From contig CBDUZW010000026.1 of assembly GCA_965371805.1 (NCBI GenBank), positions 1 to 56,877 on the forward strand: DNA of 56,877 nucleotides, given 5' to 3'. Within the stretch, counting starts at the first letter, position 1. Each line of letters starts with the position of its first letter. Under the pieces are notes generated by a model. It made no database searches. It saw only the letters and a program-made list of their open reading frames with translations, and was not told the DNA's origin. Shown piece by piece: positions 16,486 to 26,156 of this stretch. The position numbers were made by a program, and so were the translations under genes. Origin of the DNA: JAOZTV01 sp965371805. Its GTDB lineage: Bacteria; Acidobacteriota; Aminicenantia; UBA2199.

Positions 16486-18815
16486 GCCGAAAAAAAATTG
16501 ACTTATCAATAATACCACTTAGGGAATTAGTGACATTCCCTTCGACAATAGTACCTCTCCTTATTGGTAGACAAAAATCAATAGATTCTTTAAGGTTTGC
16601 AGTAGATAATTCTGAAGGTATGATATTTCTTGCTGTACAGGAAGATCAATTAAATGAAGAACCTGATACAAATGATATATTTGATATAGGGATAATTGCA
16701 AGAATTGAAAAAGAGGTAAAACAGGATACTGGAAACTACAGAATTCTAGTTAAGGGACTTCAAAGGGGGAGAATATACGATTCATTTACGAACCCTGATG
16801 GAATTGATATTGTAAGGATTGAGATATTAACAGAGATTAGAGATAGAAAGGATGATGAGTCAGAACTCTCGGTCAAATTACAGGAATTGTTTGAGAAATA
16901 TATTAGAAAGAAAACAGTAAATTTAAAAGAGGCATTTAAAGGAATTGGGACTGATGATTTATCAGCAGTTTCTGATATAGTTGCTTCAATAATAAATATT
17001 TCTCTAAGTGTTAAACAGTCACTTCTTGAGGAACTGAATGTTTATAATAGAGGAATTAAGGTTTATAATATATTGAAAAAAGGTGTCCTTGGAGTTAATG
17101 ATTCAAGATATAATCAAAAATCCGGATTAGATGATGGTAACCCTGATCCCGGGGATAATGAGATTGAGGAATACAAAAGAAGGATTAAAGAAAAAAAACT
17201 TCCGGAAAGAGTAAACAAATATGCAGATATTGAATTAAATAAATTGTCAAAAATGCCCTTATATTCAGCTGAAAGTTCAGTGTCAAGAAATTATCTGGAC
17301 TGGTTGCTTGATATCCCCTGGACAGAAATTGATAAAAAAAAAATAGAGATTAAAAATGCTGAAAAAATATTAGATGAGGATCATTATGGACTCACAAAGG
17401 TTAAGGACAGAGTCCTTGACTCTATTGCTGTTTTACTTCATTCGAAAAAACCTCTTGGTGAAATACTTTGTTTTGTTGGTCCTCCTGGAGTTGGAAAAAG
17501 TTCTTTATCAAAATCAATTGCAAGGGCTCTAGAAAGGAAATTTACAAGAATTTCCCTTGGTGGCGTAAAAGATGAAGCAGAAATAAGGGGACATCGCAGA
17601 ACATATATTGGTGCATATCCGGGGCAGATAGTTAAAGGTTTAAAAAAAGCGAGATCAATGAATCCTGTCTTCTTATTGGACGAGATAGATAAACTTAGTT
17701 CAGACTTTAAAGGAGATCCAGCATCAGCTTTGCTTGAAGTACTGGATCCAGAACAGAATATGGAGTTCATTGATCACTTTCTCGATATCGAAATGGATCT
17801 TTCAAAAGTTTTTTTTATTACGACTGCAAACTCATTATCAACAATTTCTCATGCTTTAAGAGATAGAATGGAAATTATTGAAATATCGGGATATACTGAA
17901 AAAGAAAAATTACAAATATCTAAAAAATATCTAATTCAAAAACAATCAGAAAAGATTGGTTTAGCATGCGATGAGATCTTACTTGAAGATAAATTACTGT
18001 TGAAGATAATAAATGAATATACAAGAGAGTCTGGTGTAAGGGAACTTGAACGGGTAATTGCTGTTGTATTTAGAAAAATAACGAGACACATCGTTCAGGA
18101 TAATAAGAAATATTCTAAAAATAAGCCCTTTGTTTTAACTGAGGAATTATTAACTAAATATCTTGGAGCGCCTAAATATGGATCTCAAAAAACAATTGGA
18201 ATGGGAGAGGTTGGTGTCTCTATCGGGCTTGCATGGACGCAGGTGGGTGGAGACATTTTAATGATCGAAGCCAGACTCCTGAGAGGAAAGGGAAAACTTA
18301 TTATGACAGGAAGGCTTGGTGAGGTAATGAAAGAATCTCTTTCCACTGCTTTTACATATTCAAAACTAAAACTTGCTGAGTTGGACTTTGATACCACCAA
18401 GCTTGATGACTATGATATTCATCTTCATATCCCTGAAGGTGCTGTTCCTAAAGAAGGCCCGTCAGCTGGGGTTACTCTTGCAGTTTCAATGATTTCACTT
18501 ATAACCGGTATTCCTGTTAAAAGTAAGTTTGCAATGACTGGGGAGATTACTCTAAGAGGAAAAGTACTTGCAGTAGGTGGAATTAAAGAGAAGGTTTTAG
18601 CTGCTCACAGGTATGGAATAAAAAATATAGGAATTCCTTATGAAAATAAAAAGGATTATGAAGAAGATATTACTGATGATATAAAAGATGATATAAAGAT
18701 ACATTTTATTGATAATATGGATGAACTTTTGAATTTAGTACTCGAAAACAAATTGGTTTTAAAAAATATGAATAGTAAAATTTTAAAATCATCTGTTTCA
18801 ATAGGGGTTCAATAG
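16473..18815 (+). CDS. lon: ATP-dependent protease Lon
   Basis: A 780-residue AAA+ serine protease that degrades misfolded and regulatory proteins. It has an N-terminal substrate domain (L-R-E-L-V-T-F-P), a Walker A G-P-P-G-V-G-K-S, a Walker B F-L-L-D-E-I-D-K, and a C-terminal peptidase domain. The catalytic Ser664 (G-P-S-A-G) and Lys707 (G-G-I-K-E-K) are separated by 43 residues, as in well-studied Lon. The start overlaps clpX by 13 bases. Confidence 0.96.
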   Translation: MDSISRKKIDLSIIPLRELVTFPSTIVPLLIGRQKSIDSLRFAVDNSEGMIFLAVQEDQLNEEPDTNDIFDIGIIARIEKEVKQDTGNYRILVKGLQRGRIYDSFTNPDGIDIVRIEILTEIRDRKDDESELSVKLQELFEKYIRKKTVNLKEAFKGIGTDDLSAVSDIVASIINISLSVKQSLLEELNVYNRGIKVYNILKKGVLGVNDSRYNQKSGLDDGNPDPGDNEIEEYKRRIKEKKLPERVNKYADIELNKLSKMPLYSAESSVSRNYLDWLLDIPWTEIDKKKIEIKNAEKILDEDHYGLTKVKDRVLDSIAVLLHSKKPLGEILCFVGPPGVGKSSLSKSIARALERKFTRISLGGVKDEAEIRGHRRTYIGAYPGQIVKGLKKARSMNPVFLLDEIDKLSSDFKGDPASALLEVLDPEQNMEFIDHFLDIEMDLSKVFFITTANSLSTISHALRDRMEIIEISGYTEKEKLQISKKYLIQKQSEKIGLACDEILLEDKLLLKIINEYTRESGVRELERVIAVVFRKITRHIVQDNKKYSKNKPFVLTEELLTKYLGAPKYGSQKTIGMGEVGVSIGLAWTQVGGDILMIEARLLRGKGKLIMTGRLGEVMKESLSTAFTYSKLKLAELDFDTTKLDDYDIHLHIPEGAVPKEGPSAGVTLAVSMISLITGIPVKSKFAMTGEITLRGKVLAVGGIKEKVLAAHRYGIKNIGIPYENKKDYEEDITDDIKDDIKIHFIDNMDELLNLVLENKLVLKNMNSKILKSSVSIGVQ

Positions 18816-18820
18816 TATGC

Positions 18821-18850
18821 TTGTTTTTTGTTTCTTGTTTTTGATATAAT
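18821..18850 (+). promoter_or_regulatory. Possible promoter upstream of engB
   Basis: TTGTTT (18821-18826) and a perfect TATAAT (18845-18850) are separated by 18 bases in the 80-bp gap after lon. It could start a transcript for engB-rho-ptb, but T-rich sequence makes chance matches likely. Confidence 0.4.
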
Positions 18851-18895
18851 AGATAAAATAAGAGTAAAAAGTTTAAGTGTGCAATAGGTAAAAAA

Positions 18896-19471
18896 ATGAT
18901 AATAAAAAAATCTGAACTGTTTAAAACTGTTTTTAATAAAGGGCAACTTGTTGATGATGATGTTGCCAAAGTTATAGTTATGGGTAGGTCTAATGTTGGA
19001 AAATCTTCTTTAATAAACAAGATATTACATAGGAAGAGATTAGCAAAATCCAGTTCAAGACCGGGAAAAACTGTTAGTATAAATTACTATGTAATAAATG
19101 ATGATTTTCAGATAGTAGATCTTCCTGGATATGGATATGCAAAAATATCCAAGGTTGAAAAAAAAAGGGTTGAAATTTTATTTAATGATTTTTTTAAATC
19201 AGTAAATAATGTAAAACTGGTACTAATACTGATTGATTCTAGAAGGGGATTCCTGGATAATGATCTTGAGGCCCTTTCAAAAGTTATTGATAAACAATTT
19301 AAAATATTGACAATTTTGACAAAAAGTGATAAGCTTAAGAACTCAGAGTTACAAAAGCAATTAAAGAATCTCAACGAAAAATTCGATTTGATTCCTGTAC
19401 CATTTTCAATAAAAAATGATTCAGGGATGGAAAAAATACTTAATATGTTAGAGGAAGCGTTAAAGGAGTAA
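18896..19471 (+). CDS. engB: Ribosome-biogenesis GTPase EngB (YsxC/YihA)
   Basis: A 191-residue TRAFAC GTPase needed for late large-subunit assembly. G1 is G-R-S-N-V-G-K-S-S at 30-38. G2 is the S-S-R-P-G-K-T switch, G3 is D-L-P-G-Y-G-Y-A, and G4 is T-K-S-D-K. All signatures specific to EngB are present and the length is typical. It lies 2 bp before rho, so the pair is probably co-transcribed. Confidence 0.95.
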   Translation: MIIKKSELFKTVFNKGQLVDDDVAKVIVMGRSNVGKSSLINKILHRKRLAKSSSRPGKTVSINYYVINDDFQIVDLPGYGYAKISKVEKKRVEILFNDFFKSVNNVKLVLILIDSRRGFLDNDLEALSKVIDKQFKILTILTKSDKLKNSELQKQLKNLNEKFDLIPVPFSIKNDSGMEKILNMLEEALKE

Positions 19472-19473
19472 AA

Positions 19474-20739
19474 ATGTATTCATTAAAAGAATTAAAAGGT
19501 ATGGAAGCAATAGATTTGAAAAAAGTCATAAAGAAATTTGAGCTGAATGATGAAGAAATAGAGAATGGGAATGACCTGTTTTTTGCTATTTTGGATGCTC
19601 AGGCAAGGGCCAACGGGAAACTGTTTGCTGAGGGTGTTATAGAGGTGTTAAATGAGGGATATGGGTTCTTAAGATATCAGGAAAATTCCTATCTTTCAAG
19701 TGGAGATGATATATATGTCGCTCCTGGATATATTAATAAATTTGATGTAAGAACAGGAGATACTATATCCGGTTCTGTACGTCCTCCAAAGGGCAGTGAA
19801 AAATATTTTACATTAATCGGAATAGAGGCAATTAACTCTGAGGATCCTGATTATGTAGTCAAGTTGAGAAAGGGAAAAAGATTTGAAAAACTTACTCCTA
19901 TTTATCCAGAAGACAGAATTATTCAAGGTATTGGTCCTGAAGATATTTCAGGTAGGGTAATGAACCTTCTGACTCCTATTGGTAAAGGTCAGAGGGGTAT
20001 TATTGTTGCTGCTCCGAGAACTGGAAAAACCATGATTCTTCAGAGTATTGCAAAATCCATTGAAGTAAACCATCCAGAAATTGCATTAATAGTCTTATTA
20101 ATTGATGAAAGACCTGAAGAGGTTACAGATATGAGTAGAAGTGTTAAAGGAGAGGTTATTGCCTCAACCTTTGATGAAATGCCTTCCAGACATACAAAAG
20201 TTGCAGATATAGTGATTGAAAAAGCAAAAAGAATGGTTGAGATGGGACAGGATGTTGTAATTCTTTTAGATTCAATAACACGTCTTGCTAGAGCTCATAA
20301 TGCTGTTACACCTCCATCAGGAAAGGTCTTGTCCGGTGGTGTTGATGCGAATGCATTACATAAACCAAAGAAATTTTTTGGTGCTGCAAGAAATATTGAA
20401 CATGGTGGAAGTTTAACGATCCTTGCAACAGCATTAGTTGATACAGGAAGTAGAATGGATGAGGTTATTTTTGAAGAATTTAAAGGTACTGGAAATATGG
20501 AAATAAACTTAGATAGAAAACTTGTTGATAAGAGAATCTTTCCTGCAATTGATATATTTAAATCCGGTACAAGAAAAGAAGAATTGCTTATTCCTGCTGA
20601 TGAACTTAATAAAATCTGGGTATTACGTAAAGTTCTTACTCAAATGTCAGAGATTGAAGCGATGGAATTATTAGTAGAAAAACTGTCTAAAACTAAGACA
20701 AATGATGAATTTATTCAGAAAATGTCTCAAGGCATGTAA
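19474..20739 (+). CDS. rho: Transcription termination factor Rho
   Basis: A 421-residue RNA-dependent ATPase that terminates transcription. It has an N-terminal helical domain, an OB-fold RNA-binding domain with G-Y-G-F-L-R (about 62-67), and a RecA-type motor with Walker A A-P-R-T-G-K-T-M at 180-187. The conserved L-I-D-E-R-P-E-E-V-T-D, L-D-S-I-T-R-L-A-R-A and S-G-G-V-D segments follow. Length is canonical with no insertion. The near absence of convincing intrinsic terminators in the window fits a reliance on Rho (inference). Confidence 0.97.
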   Translation: MYSLKELKGMEAIDLKKVIKKFELNDEEIENGNDLFFAILDAQARANGKLFAEGVIEVLNEGYGFLRYQENSYLSSGDDIYVAPGYINKFDVRTGDTISGSVRPPKGSEKYFTLIGIEAINSEDPDYVVKLRKGKRFEKLTPIYPEDRIIQGIGPEDISGRVMNLLTPIGKGQRGIIVAAPRTGKTMILQSIAKSIEVNHPEIALIVLLIDERPEEVTDMSRSVKGEVIASTFDEMPSRHTKVADIVIEKAKRMVEMGQDVVILLDSITRLARAHNAVTPPSGKVLSGGVDANALHKPKKFFGAARNIEHGGSLTILATALVDTGSRMDEVIFEEFKGTGNMEINLDRKLVDKRIFPAIDIFKSGTRKEELLIPADELNKIWVLRKVLTQMSEIEAMELLVEKLSKTKTNDEFIQKMSQGM

Positions 20740-20777
20740 TAAGATAGAATAGAACATCAATAATAATGGAGTAGAAG

Positions 20778-21686
20778 ATGGTCATAGATTTTAAAGGACT
20801 TTTAGAAGAAGCGGGAAAAGTAAAAAATGCAGTTGTTGGAGTACCTGCTCCAGAGGATTTTAGTTCAATAATGACAGTTATCAATGCTAAGGAAAAGGGG
20901 ATCGCTGATTTTATTCTCTGTGGTGATAAAAATAAAATTGAAAATCTATTATTGGAAAATAGTGGTAAAGTTGACGATTATGAAATTGTTCATGCTGATT
21001 CAGAAGAAGAGGCTGCAAAAAAGATAGTAGAACTGGCAAATGAAGGTAGAGTTCATGTGATCTTGAAAGGTTTTTTGGCAACGGCTTCTTTAATGAAACC
21101 CATACTGGATAAAGAGACTGGACTAAGAACCGGTAATTTGTTGTCAGATATTTTATTAGTGGAAAATCCAGGAGGAAATTATGAAGGTCTTCTTGGAATG
21201 TCTGATGGAGGGTTAAATATCTTACCTAACCTTCAACAGAAAAAAGAAATGATAGAAAATGCAGTTACTGTGTTTCATAAACTTGGTTATAATAAACCTA
21301 ATGTTGGAATTATGGCGGCTGTTGAAAAAGTTAAGGATTCTATGCCGGCAACAATTGATGCGCAATCTCTTACTGATATGAATGAAAAAGGTGAGATAAA
21401 AGGCTGTAATGTTTATGGCCCGTTAGCACTTGATATTGCTGTATCTAAAGATGCTGCTCAACATAAGGGGATAACTAACCCGGTTGCCGGAATGACAAAT
21501 ATAATGATTGTACCAAATGTAGAATCTGGAAATTTGCTTGGCAAAGCATTTACTTATTATCTTAAGATTCCTGTTGCTCATGTGGTGATGGGGGCAAAGA
21601 TACCAATTTTAATCCCTTCAAGAAATGAAAGTGAAAATGATAAATTATATTCAGTGGCTCTTGGAGTAATTATAAGTAAAAATTAA
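20778..21686 (+). CDS. ptb: Phosphate butyryl/acetyltransferase
   Basis: A 302-residue enzyme of the PTA_PTB family, which moves an acyl group from CoA to phosphate. The short length without an N-terminal P-loop domain, and the segments H-V-I-L-K-G-F-L-A-T-A, L-L-S-D-I-L-L, M-S-D-G-G-L-N and N-P-V-A-G-M-T-N, fit phosphate butyryltransferase better than acetate-type Pta. The product would be butyryl-phosphate for ATP formation by a butyrate kinase, which is not in the window. Substrate length cannot be fixed from sequence. The stop abuts the lolA start. Confidence 0.8.
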   Translation: MVIDFKGLLEEAGKVKNAVVGVPAPEDFSSIMTVINAKEKGIADFILCGDKNKIENLLLENSGKVDDYEIVHADSEEEAAKKIVELANEGRVHVILKGFLATASLMKPILDKETGLRTGNLLSDILLVENPGGNYEGLLGMSDGGLNILPNLQQKKEMIENAVTVFHKLGYNKPNVGIMAAVEKVKDSMPATIDAQSLTDMNEKGEIKGCNVYGPLALDIAVSKDAAQHKGITNPVAGMTNIMIVPNVESGNLLGKAFTYYLKIPVAHVVMGAKIPILIPSRNESENDKLYSVALGVIISKN

Positions 21687-22292
21687 ATGACAAAAAAAGC
21701 TTTACTGGTAATTGTTTTTATTTTCAGTTTTTATTTGTCAACATCACTTCTTGCTGATAACGAACTTCTTTTTAAGGTAAGAAAGACTCTAACAAATTTA
21801 TCCCCATTTTATCTTGATTTCAAGCAGCAGGTTTTTGATGACACAGATCTGATTGCTGAGGAATCAGGAAACATATCTTATATAAACATTGATAAAGTAA
21901 AATGGGTTTATAATGATCCCGAATATAAAGTTTTTCTATTGGAAAAAAACAATTATCAGTTTTATGATAAGGAAAGCAGCCAACTAACTAAAGGCAGGGT
22001 CAAAGAGAATAGACAGAAATGGATTTTGCAAATTCTTTTTTCAGAATCAATAACAGATCAGGTTACCTATAATAAAAAAGAAAAAATAATCTATATAAAG
22101 AATAAAGAGGATGGAGTTGACTTATCTGTCTATATTGGGGCAGATAATTTTCCTCATAAAGTAATTCAACTCCAGGACGCAGGCATAAAATATATTTACT
22201 ATTTTACTGGCTATAAAACTAAATATAAATTCCCAGCAAATATATTTAACTTGAATTTACCAAAAAATACTGAAATTGTCGAGATGGAATAA
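21687..22292 (+). CDS. lolA: Outer-membrane lipoprotein carrier LolA
   Basis: A 201-residue periplasmic chaperone with a signal peptide (about 1-23). The family pattern is visible: F-Y-L-D-F-K-Q-Q-V near residue 41, then G-N-I-S-Y, V-K-W-V-Y-N-D-P-E-Y, and a Y-Q-F-Y-D strand. LolA ferries lipoproteins from the LolCDE exporter to the outer membrane; no LolCDE genes are near. It begins directly after the ptb stop, so the two are one transcript by spacing. Confidence 0.8.
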   Translation: MTKKALLVIVFIFSFYLSTSLLADNELLFKVRKTLTNLSPFYLDFKQQVFDDTDLIAEESGNISYINIDKVKWVYNDPEYKVFLLEKNNYQFYDKESSQLTKGRVKENRQKWILQILFSESITDQVTYNKKEKIIYIKNKEDGVDLSVYIGADNFPHKVIQLQDAGIKYIYYFTGYKTKYKFPANIFNLNLPKNTEIVEME

Positions 22293-22316
22293 ACTTTTTC
22301 GTGAAAGGTACGTATA

Positions 22317-22892
22317 ATGAAATTGGATGATGATCAGATACTTATAGAAAAAGTACTGAATGGAGACAAGGTAGCATTTGAGGAACTGATGGTTAAATAT
22401 AATAAGAGAATATATAGTTATATATACAGAATGGTCAGGAATGAAGAGATTTCTATTGAGTTAACTCAAGATTTTTTCTTAAAAATATATAATGTTTTGA
22501 ATAAGTATAATTTTGAGTATAAATTTACTACCTGGGCTTATCGTATTTGCTATAACCTTGTTATTGATTATATAAGAAAAAACGCTTATAAAGTTGATTC
22601 ACTTGAAAGTGACAGTATAAATGAGCGGAGAATGGTAGAGAGCGATAACTACATAAAAGACGAAGCTGTGTCTAAGCTTGAAAGTGAGCAGAAAGAAGAA
22701 TATTTGTGGTCGGTTGTCAGCAGGATCCCTCTTAAATATAAAGAATTAATACTACTCAGGTATGTTGATAATCTTAAATATGAAGATATTGCAAAAATTA
22801 CAAATATCCCTGTAGGAACCGTAAAAAACCGAATTTTTAAAGCAAAAGAAATTTTAAGAAAGGAGATTGAATATAATGAATTGTTTGTCTGA
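22317..22892 (+). CDS. ECF-type RNA polymerase sigma factor
   Basis: A 191-residue sigma-70-family factor with only regions 2 and 4. Region 2 shows F-E-E-L-M-V-K-Y-N-K-R-I-Y-S-Y-I and the -10-reading Y-K-F-T-T-W-A-Y-R-I-C-Y-N. Region 4 shows Y-K-E-L-I-L-L-R-Y-V-D-N-L-K-Y-E-D-I-A and the recognition helix I-P-V-G-T-V-K-N-R-I-F-K-A-K. It is coupled to a downstream zinc-motif anti-sigma gene (17-base overlap), the standard arrangement for a signal-released sigma factor. The signal is unknown; the next gene being an envelope protein suggests envelope stress. Confidence 0.88.
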   Translation: MKLDDDQILIEKVLNGDKVAFEELMVKYNKRIYSYIYRMVRNEEISIELTQDFFLKIYNVLNKYNFEYKFTTWAYRICYNLVIDYIRKNAYKVDSLESDSINERRMVESDNYIKDEAVSKLESEQKEEYLWSVVSRIPLKYKELILLRYVDNLKYEDIAKITNIPVGTVKNRIFKAKEILRKEIEYNELFV

Positions 22893-23439
22893 TAAAAGAT
22901 TAAATGAATTAGCAGATCAAGATGGATTTATATCAAAAAATGATATTGATGCAAATTTGCATATAGAAGACTGTAGTAGTTGCAGTGCAAGAATTGAGCA
23001 GTATAAATTAGTGGAAAAAACATTAAATAAAGGATTTTTAATCGAACCTCCAGCTTCAATCACGGAATTTGTTATGGCAAAGATTTTAGCAAAAAAACCA
23101 TCATTTCAATCACTGATAATTTCAATTCTTATAAGTATTGCCTCAATTATATTTATAATATTTGCCTATTATGGCTTTGCAAAAGATAGCCTTTTAAAAG
23201 GAGCTATGGCATTCGGCAGTATCCTGTTCGATGGATTGCATTCAATCGTTTTATCTTTATCAGCTCTTTTGGATTATTCTATTGTATTTGTAGAGACATT
23301 AAATAAATTCACAAAAATTGTACTGGGTGTAGGGGCAGATATTGAATTAATAGGCTTACTTTTTGTAGTCGTATTAACAGGAATATTTTTTACTTTTTAT
23401 AAATTAGCTTCAAAAGTAAAGTTGTTAAAAGGAGCTTAA
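22876..23439 (+). CDS. Zinc-motif anti-sigma factor, membrane-anchored
   Basis: A 187-residue protein with an N-terminal H-x-x-x-C-x-x-C motif (H-I-E-D-C-S-S-C, about residues 29-36), the zinc anti-sigma signature. Two membrane helices follow (about 75-100 and 158-180), with amphipathic segments between. It would hold the upstream sigma factor at the membrane. I choose ATG at 22876, because AAGGAG at 22860-22865 is correctly spaced; an earlier in-frame TTG at 22867 is too close to it. Overlaps the sigma gene by 17 bases. Confidence 0.8.
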   Translation: MNCLSDKRLNELADQDGFISKNDIDANLHIEDCSSCSARIEQYKLVEKTLNKGFLIEPPASITEFVMAKILAKKPSFQSLIISILISIASIIFIIFAYYGFAKDSLLKGAMAFGSILFDGLHSIVLSLSALLDYSIVFVETLNKFTKIVLGVGADIELIGLLFVVVLTGIFFTFYKLASKVKLLKGA

Positions 23440-23458
23440 GGGTAGGGGAAAGAAACTA

Positions 23459-24334
23459 ATGAAGAAGATCTTAATCATATTTTTATTATTGATATTGCAT
23501 TCTGCAATTTTTTCAGAGAATGAGTATAAATTTATAAAAAATCTTGAAGTTAAAAAAGGTGATACTTTTACAGGTAATATTGTCGCTATTGAGGGGAAAA
23601 TAAAAATAGATGGTTCTGTTTCAGAATCAATCATTATTTTAGGTGGAGAAATAGAACTTAATGGTAATATAAAAGGCGATGTTATTTGCATAGCAAGTGT
23701 TGTAAATATAAAATGTAATTCAAAAATAGGTGGAGATCTTGTAATTCTTGGTAATGCTCCAAAATCCAATGATGGTGAAGTTTCCGGGAAATATCATCTT
23801 TTCGAACTTGACCTGAAAAAGATAAGAGAAACAATTCTACCCATTTTAACAGGATCAAATAGTTTTTTTATTATTAATCTTATAAAAACTGTTTTATGGT
23901 TTATATTGGTCTTGATTGTTTTTGCATTAATATCTAATAAGATCTACTCAGCAGAAAGTATTCTGAAGAATAATCCGAAAAAAGTTGCACTCATCAGTAT
24001 TACTGGAATAATCTCATTTATATTATTGCTGATTCTTTTTGTGCTTTTGAGTTTTTTGATTATAGGAATACCATTCTTATTCTCACTTTTTGTGTTCTAT
24101 TTTATTATATTAACTTTCGGACGTACTGTTATGCTATATTTTATAGGTAAAAGTGTTTCCGTTTATCTCAAAATTAAAAATATACCTCCTATATTCTATC
24201 TGTTTATTGGATTTTTACTTTATGTACTTTTATTATTTATTCCTTATGCAGGACGAGTTGCTTTATTGTGTTTAAATATTATGGAATTTGGCATAGGTCT
24301 AAGCTATTTTTTCAGAAAAAAGTTTAAATTCTAA
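23459..24334 (+). CDS. Exported bactofilin-like domain fused to membrane helices
   Basis: A 291-residue protein with a signal peptide (about 1-19). Residues about 25-100 repeat short strands such as G-N-I-V-A-I-E-G-K-I-K-I-D-G-S-V and G-E-I-E-L-N-G-N-I-K-G-D-V, the hexapeptide-like pattern of polymer-forming (bactofilin-type) right-handed beta helices. Four or so transmembrane helices follow (about 140-280). Because it is exported, the beta-helix would be periplasmic, unlike cytoplasmic bactofilins. It lies 19 bp after the anti-sigma gene and may be the sensor or target of that module (inference). Confidence 0.65.
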   Translation: MKKILIIFLLLILHSAIFSENEYKFIKNLEVKKGDTFTGNIVAIEGKIKIDGSVSESIIILGGEIELNGNIKGDVICIASVVNIKCNSKIGGDLVILGNAPKSNDGEVSGKYHLFELDLKKIRETILPILTGSNSFFIINLIKTVLWFILVLIVFALISNKIYSAESILKNNPKKVALISITGIISFILLLILFVLLSFLIIGIPFLFSLFVFYFIILTFGRTVMLYFIGKSVSVYLKIKNIPPIFYLFIGFLLYVLLLFIPYAGRVALLCLNIMEFGIGLSYFFRKKFKF

Positions 24335-24373
24335 TATTTGAATTTCGGTAAATCTTAAAATTAAATAATATAA

Positions 24374-25387
24374 TTATTTATGATCAAAGATTTTTAATGA
24401 AGAGACTTTAAAGGTTGCCCATAGTTTATCTTCTTGTTTTATATTCATCTCTTCCCAGGATTTACGGGTAATATCTATATGGAGTATTATTCCAATATCT
24501 AATGATATTTCAACTCCAGAGGCCTTATGTATTATCTGTGATACTGTCCCTGGAAAAGAATTCCTTGCAGAAGATTCAAATTTGTTTTTAGAAATAATAA
24601 TGTCATCGGATCTAATTGCGACATATGCTGATAAAGCCTGTTCTTTTGGAACAGATAAAACTAAATCTTCAATTTTCATCTTTCCATTCTTGATACTTCC
24701 GTTAAAAACGTTCTGATAGCCAAGAAAATCAGCAATTTCTTTGCTGTCTGGATTATTAAAAATATTATCAGGTGTATCGCACTGAAGAATTTTTCCTTCT
24801 TTAATGATGGCAATTCTGTCTGCTACTGCGAGTGCTTCTTCAAAATCATGTGTAATATGAATAAAAGATGCATCTGTCTGTTTATGCATATCTACAAATA
24901 ATTGCTGGGTTTTTGTTCGAGCATTTCTGTCAAGAGCTGCAGTGGGCTCATCAAATAAATAGATGTCAGGAGAAATGATCATTGCACGGGCAATTGCAAC
25001 TCTCTGCTTTTCACCTCCTGAAAGGGTCAATACATCTCTTTTCAGTAAATGTGATATGTTAAGGCTTTGGCATAATTCGTCCACTTTCTTTTTTATTATT
25101 TCTTTCCCGGTTTTTCGAATCTTTAGTCCATATGCAATGTTTTTGAAAACGTCCATATGAGGAAATAGCATATAGTCCTGATATATTAACCCTGTCTTTT
25201 TGTCTTTTATTCCCTTGACTTTTCCTGAATCAGGATTGATAAGGCCGGCGATAATTTCAAGGATAACGGTTTTACCGGCACCACTGGGACCGAGGAGAAC
25301 AAAGTATTCTCCTTTTTTTATATTAAGGTTAATGTCCTTTAAACTGAAGTCACCAAAGACCTTATTTACGTTTTCTAATTTTATCAT
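24374..25387 (-). CDS. wtpC: Tungstate/molybdate ABC transporter ATPase
   Basis: A 337-residue ABC ATPase energising oxyanion import. Walker A G-P-S-G-A-G-K-T is at 33-40, the signature L-S-G-G-E-K-Q-R at 122-129 and the Walker B-adjacent D-E-P-T-A at 146-150. A C-terminal MOP/TOBE-like domain (about 240-337) could bind the oxyanion and feed back on transport, as in ModC. It overlaps the permease gene by 4 bases and the A-B-C order matches wtp/tup-type operons. Confidence 0.85.
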   Translation of the reverse strand: MIKLENVNKVFGDFSLKDINLNIKKGEYFVLLGPSGAGKTVILEIIAGLINPDSGKVKGIKDKKTGLIYQDYMLFPHMDVFKNIAYGLKIRKTGKEIIKKKVDELCQSLNISHLLKRDVLTLSGGEKQRVAIARAMIISPDIYLFDEPTAALDRNARTKTQQLFVDMHKQTDASFIHITHDFEEALAVADRIAIIKEGKILQCDTPDNIFNNPDSKEIADFLGYQNVFNGSIKNGKMKIEDLVLSVPKEQALSAYVAIRSDDIIISKNKFESSARNSFPGTVSQIIHKASGVEISLDIGIILHIDITRKSWEEMNIKQEDKLWATFKVSSLKIFDHK

Positions 25388-26133
25388 TTGTCCTCAAAAA
25401 TACGCATAAAGATAAATATGATCAAACTGATGATCACCAGTAGAGCAGTAACGGGCATTGCATATTTTAATCCAAAATTCTGGAATCTTTCAAAAATTAA
25501 TACCGGGGCTACCATTGGGTGATATGCTAAGATAATCACAGCTCCAAATTCTGAAATACCTCGTCCCCACATCATAATTGAACCTGACGTTATTGATTTT
25601 CGAACCATTGGTAATGATACTGATATAAATGCTTTCCAGGGTGTTGCTCCAAGAGTGATAGCTGTTTTTTCATAACGTTCATCAATTAATTTGAAACCAT
25701 CTTTTGTAGCGTTAATTAAAAATGGAGCCGATACAAAAAACATTCCCATTGAGATCGCGATCTCTGTTCCGATAACATTAAAACCTGTCATTTTTGAGAA
25801 AATAGAATGGCGTCCCCAGAGAGTAAGTAATGCGATACCAGCAGCGGTATGTGGAATGATGATCGGCAGATCAATTATGCCTTCAACAATCTTCTTAAAT
25901 ACAAATTCTTTTCTAGCTAAAAGATATGCAAGCGGCACTCCAGTTATCAGTGCAGCAATTGTAGACCAGAGCGAAGCCCTCAATGTCAGGGTTATTGCAT
26001 CTATAACCACCTTCTCCTTAGAAGTTTCTATCAAGGTCTCAGGTGCAGTTGAGAATAATATTCGTAAAACGGGTACTCCTAGAAATAGAATCAACAGAGT
26101 ACCCAGAAATGCAAATATTATTTTAAATTTCAT
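25384..26133 (-). CDS. wtpB: Tungstate/molybdate ABC transporter permease
   Basis: A 249-residue inner-membrane permease with six or so hydrophobic helices. The ABC-coupling EAA-type loop is visible as E-K-T-A-I-T-L-G-A-T-P-W-K-A-F-I-S-V-S-L-P (split near residue 160). A P-H-T-A-A-G-I-A segment is typical of ModB/WtpB/TupB permeases. It lies 23 bp after wtpA and overlaps wtpC by 4 bases. Confidence 0.85.
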   Translation of the reverse strand: MKFKIIFAFLGTLLILFLGVPVLRILFSTAPETLIETSKEKVVIDAITLTLRASLWSTIAALITGVPLAYLLARKEFVFKKIVEGIIDLPIIIPHTAAGIALLTLWGRHSIFSKMTGFNVIGTEIAISMGMFFVSAPFLINATKDGFKLIDERYEKTAITLGATPWKAFISVSLPMVRKSITSGSIMMWGRGISEFGAVIILAYHPMVAPVLIFERFQNFGLKYAMPVTALLVIISLIIFIFMRIFEDK

Positions 26134-26156
26134 TAATGAATTATAATTTATTCAAT

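Noticed and set aside
22293..22316. ECF autoregulatory promoter directly before the sigma gene
   Set aside because: An AACTTT-like element exists but the matching -10 would fall on the start codon, leaving no transcript leader.
24363..24379. Bidirectional terminator between the bactofilin-like gene and wtpC
   Set aside because: The symmetrical sequence is entirely A/T, lacks GC pairs and overlaps the wtpC stop codon, so it is too weak to call.
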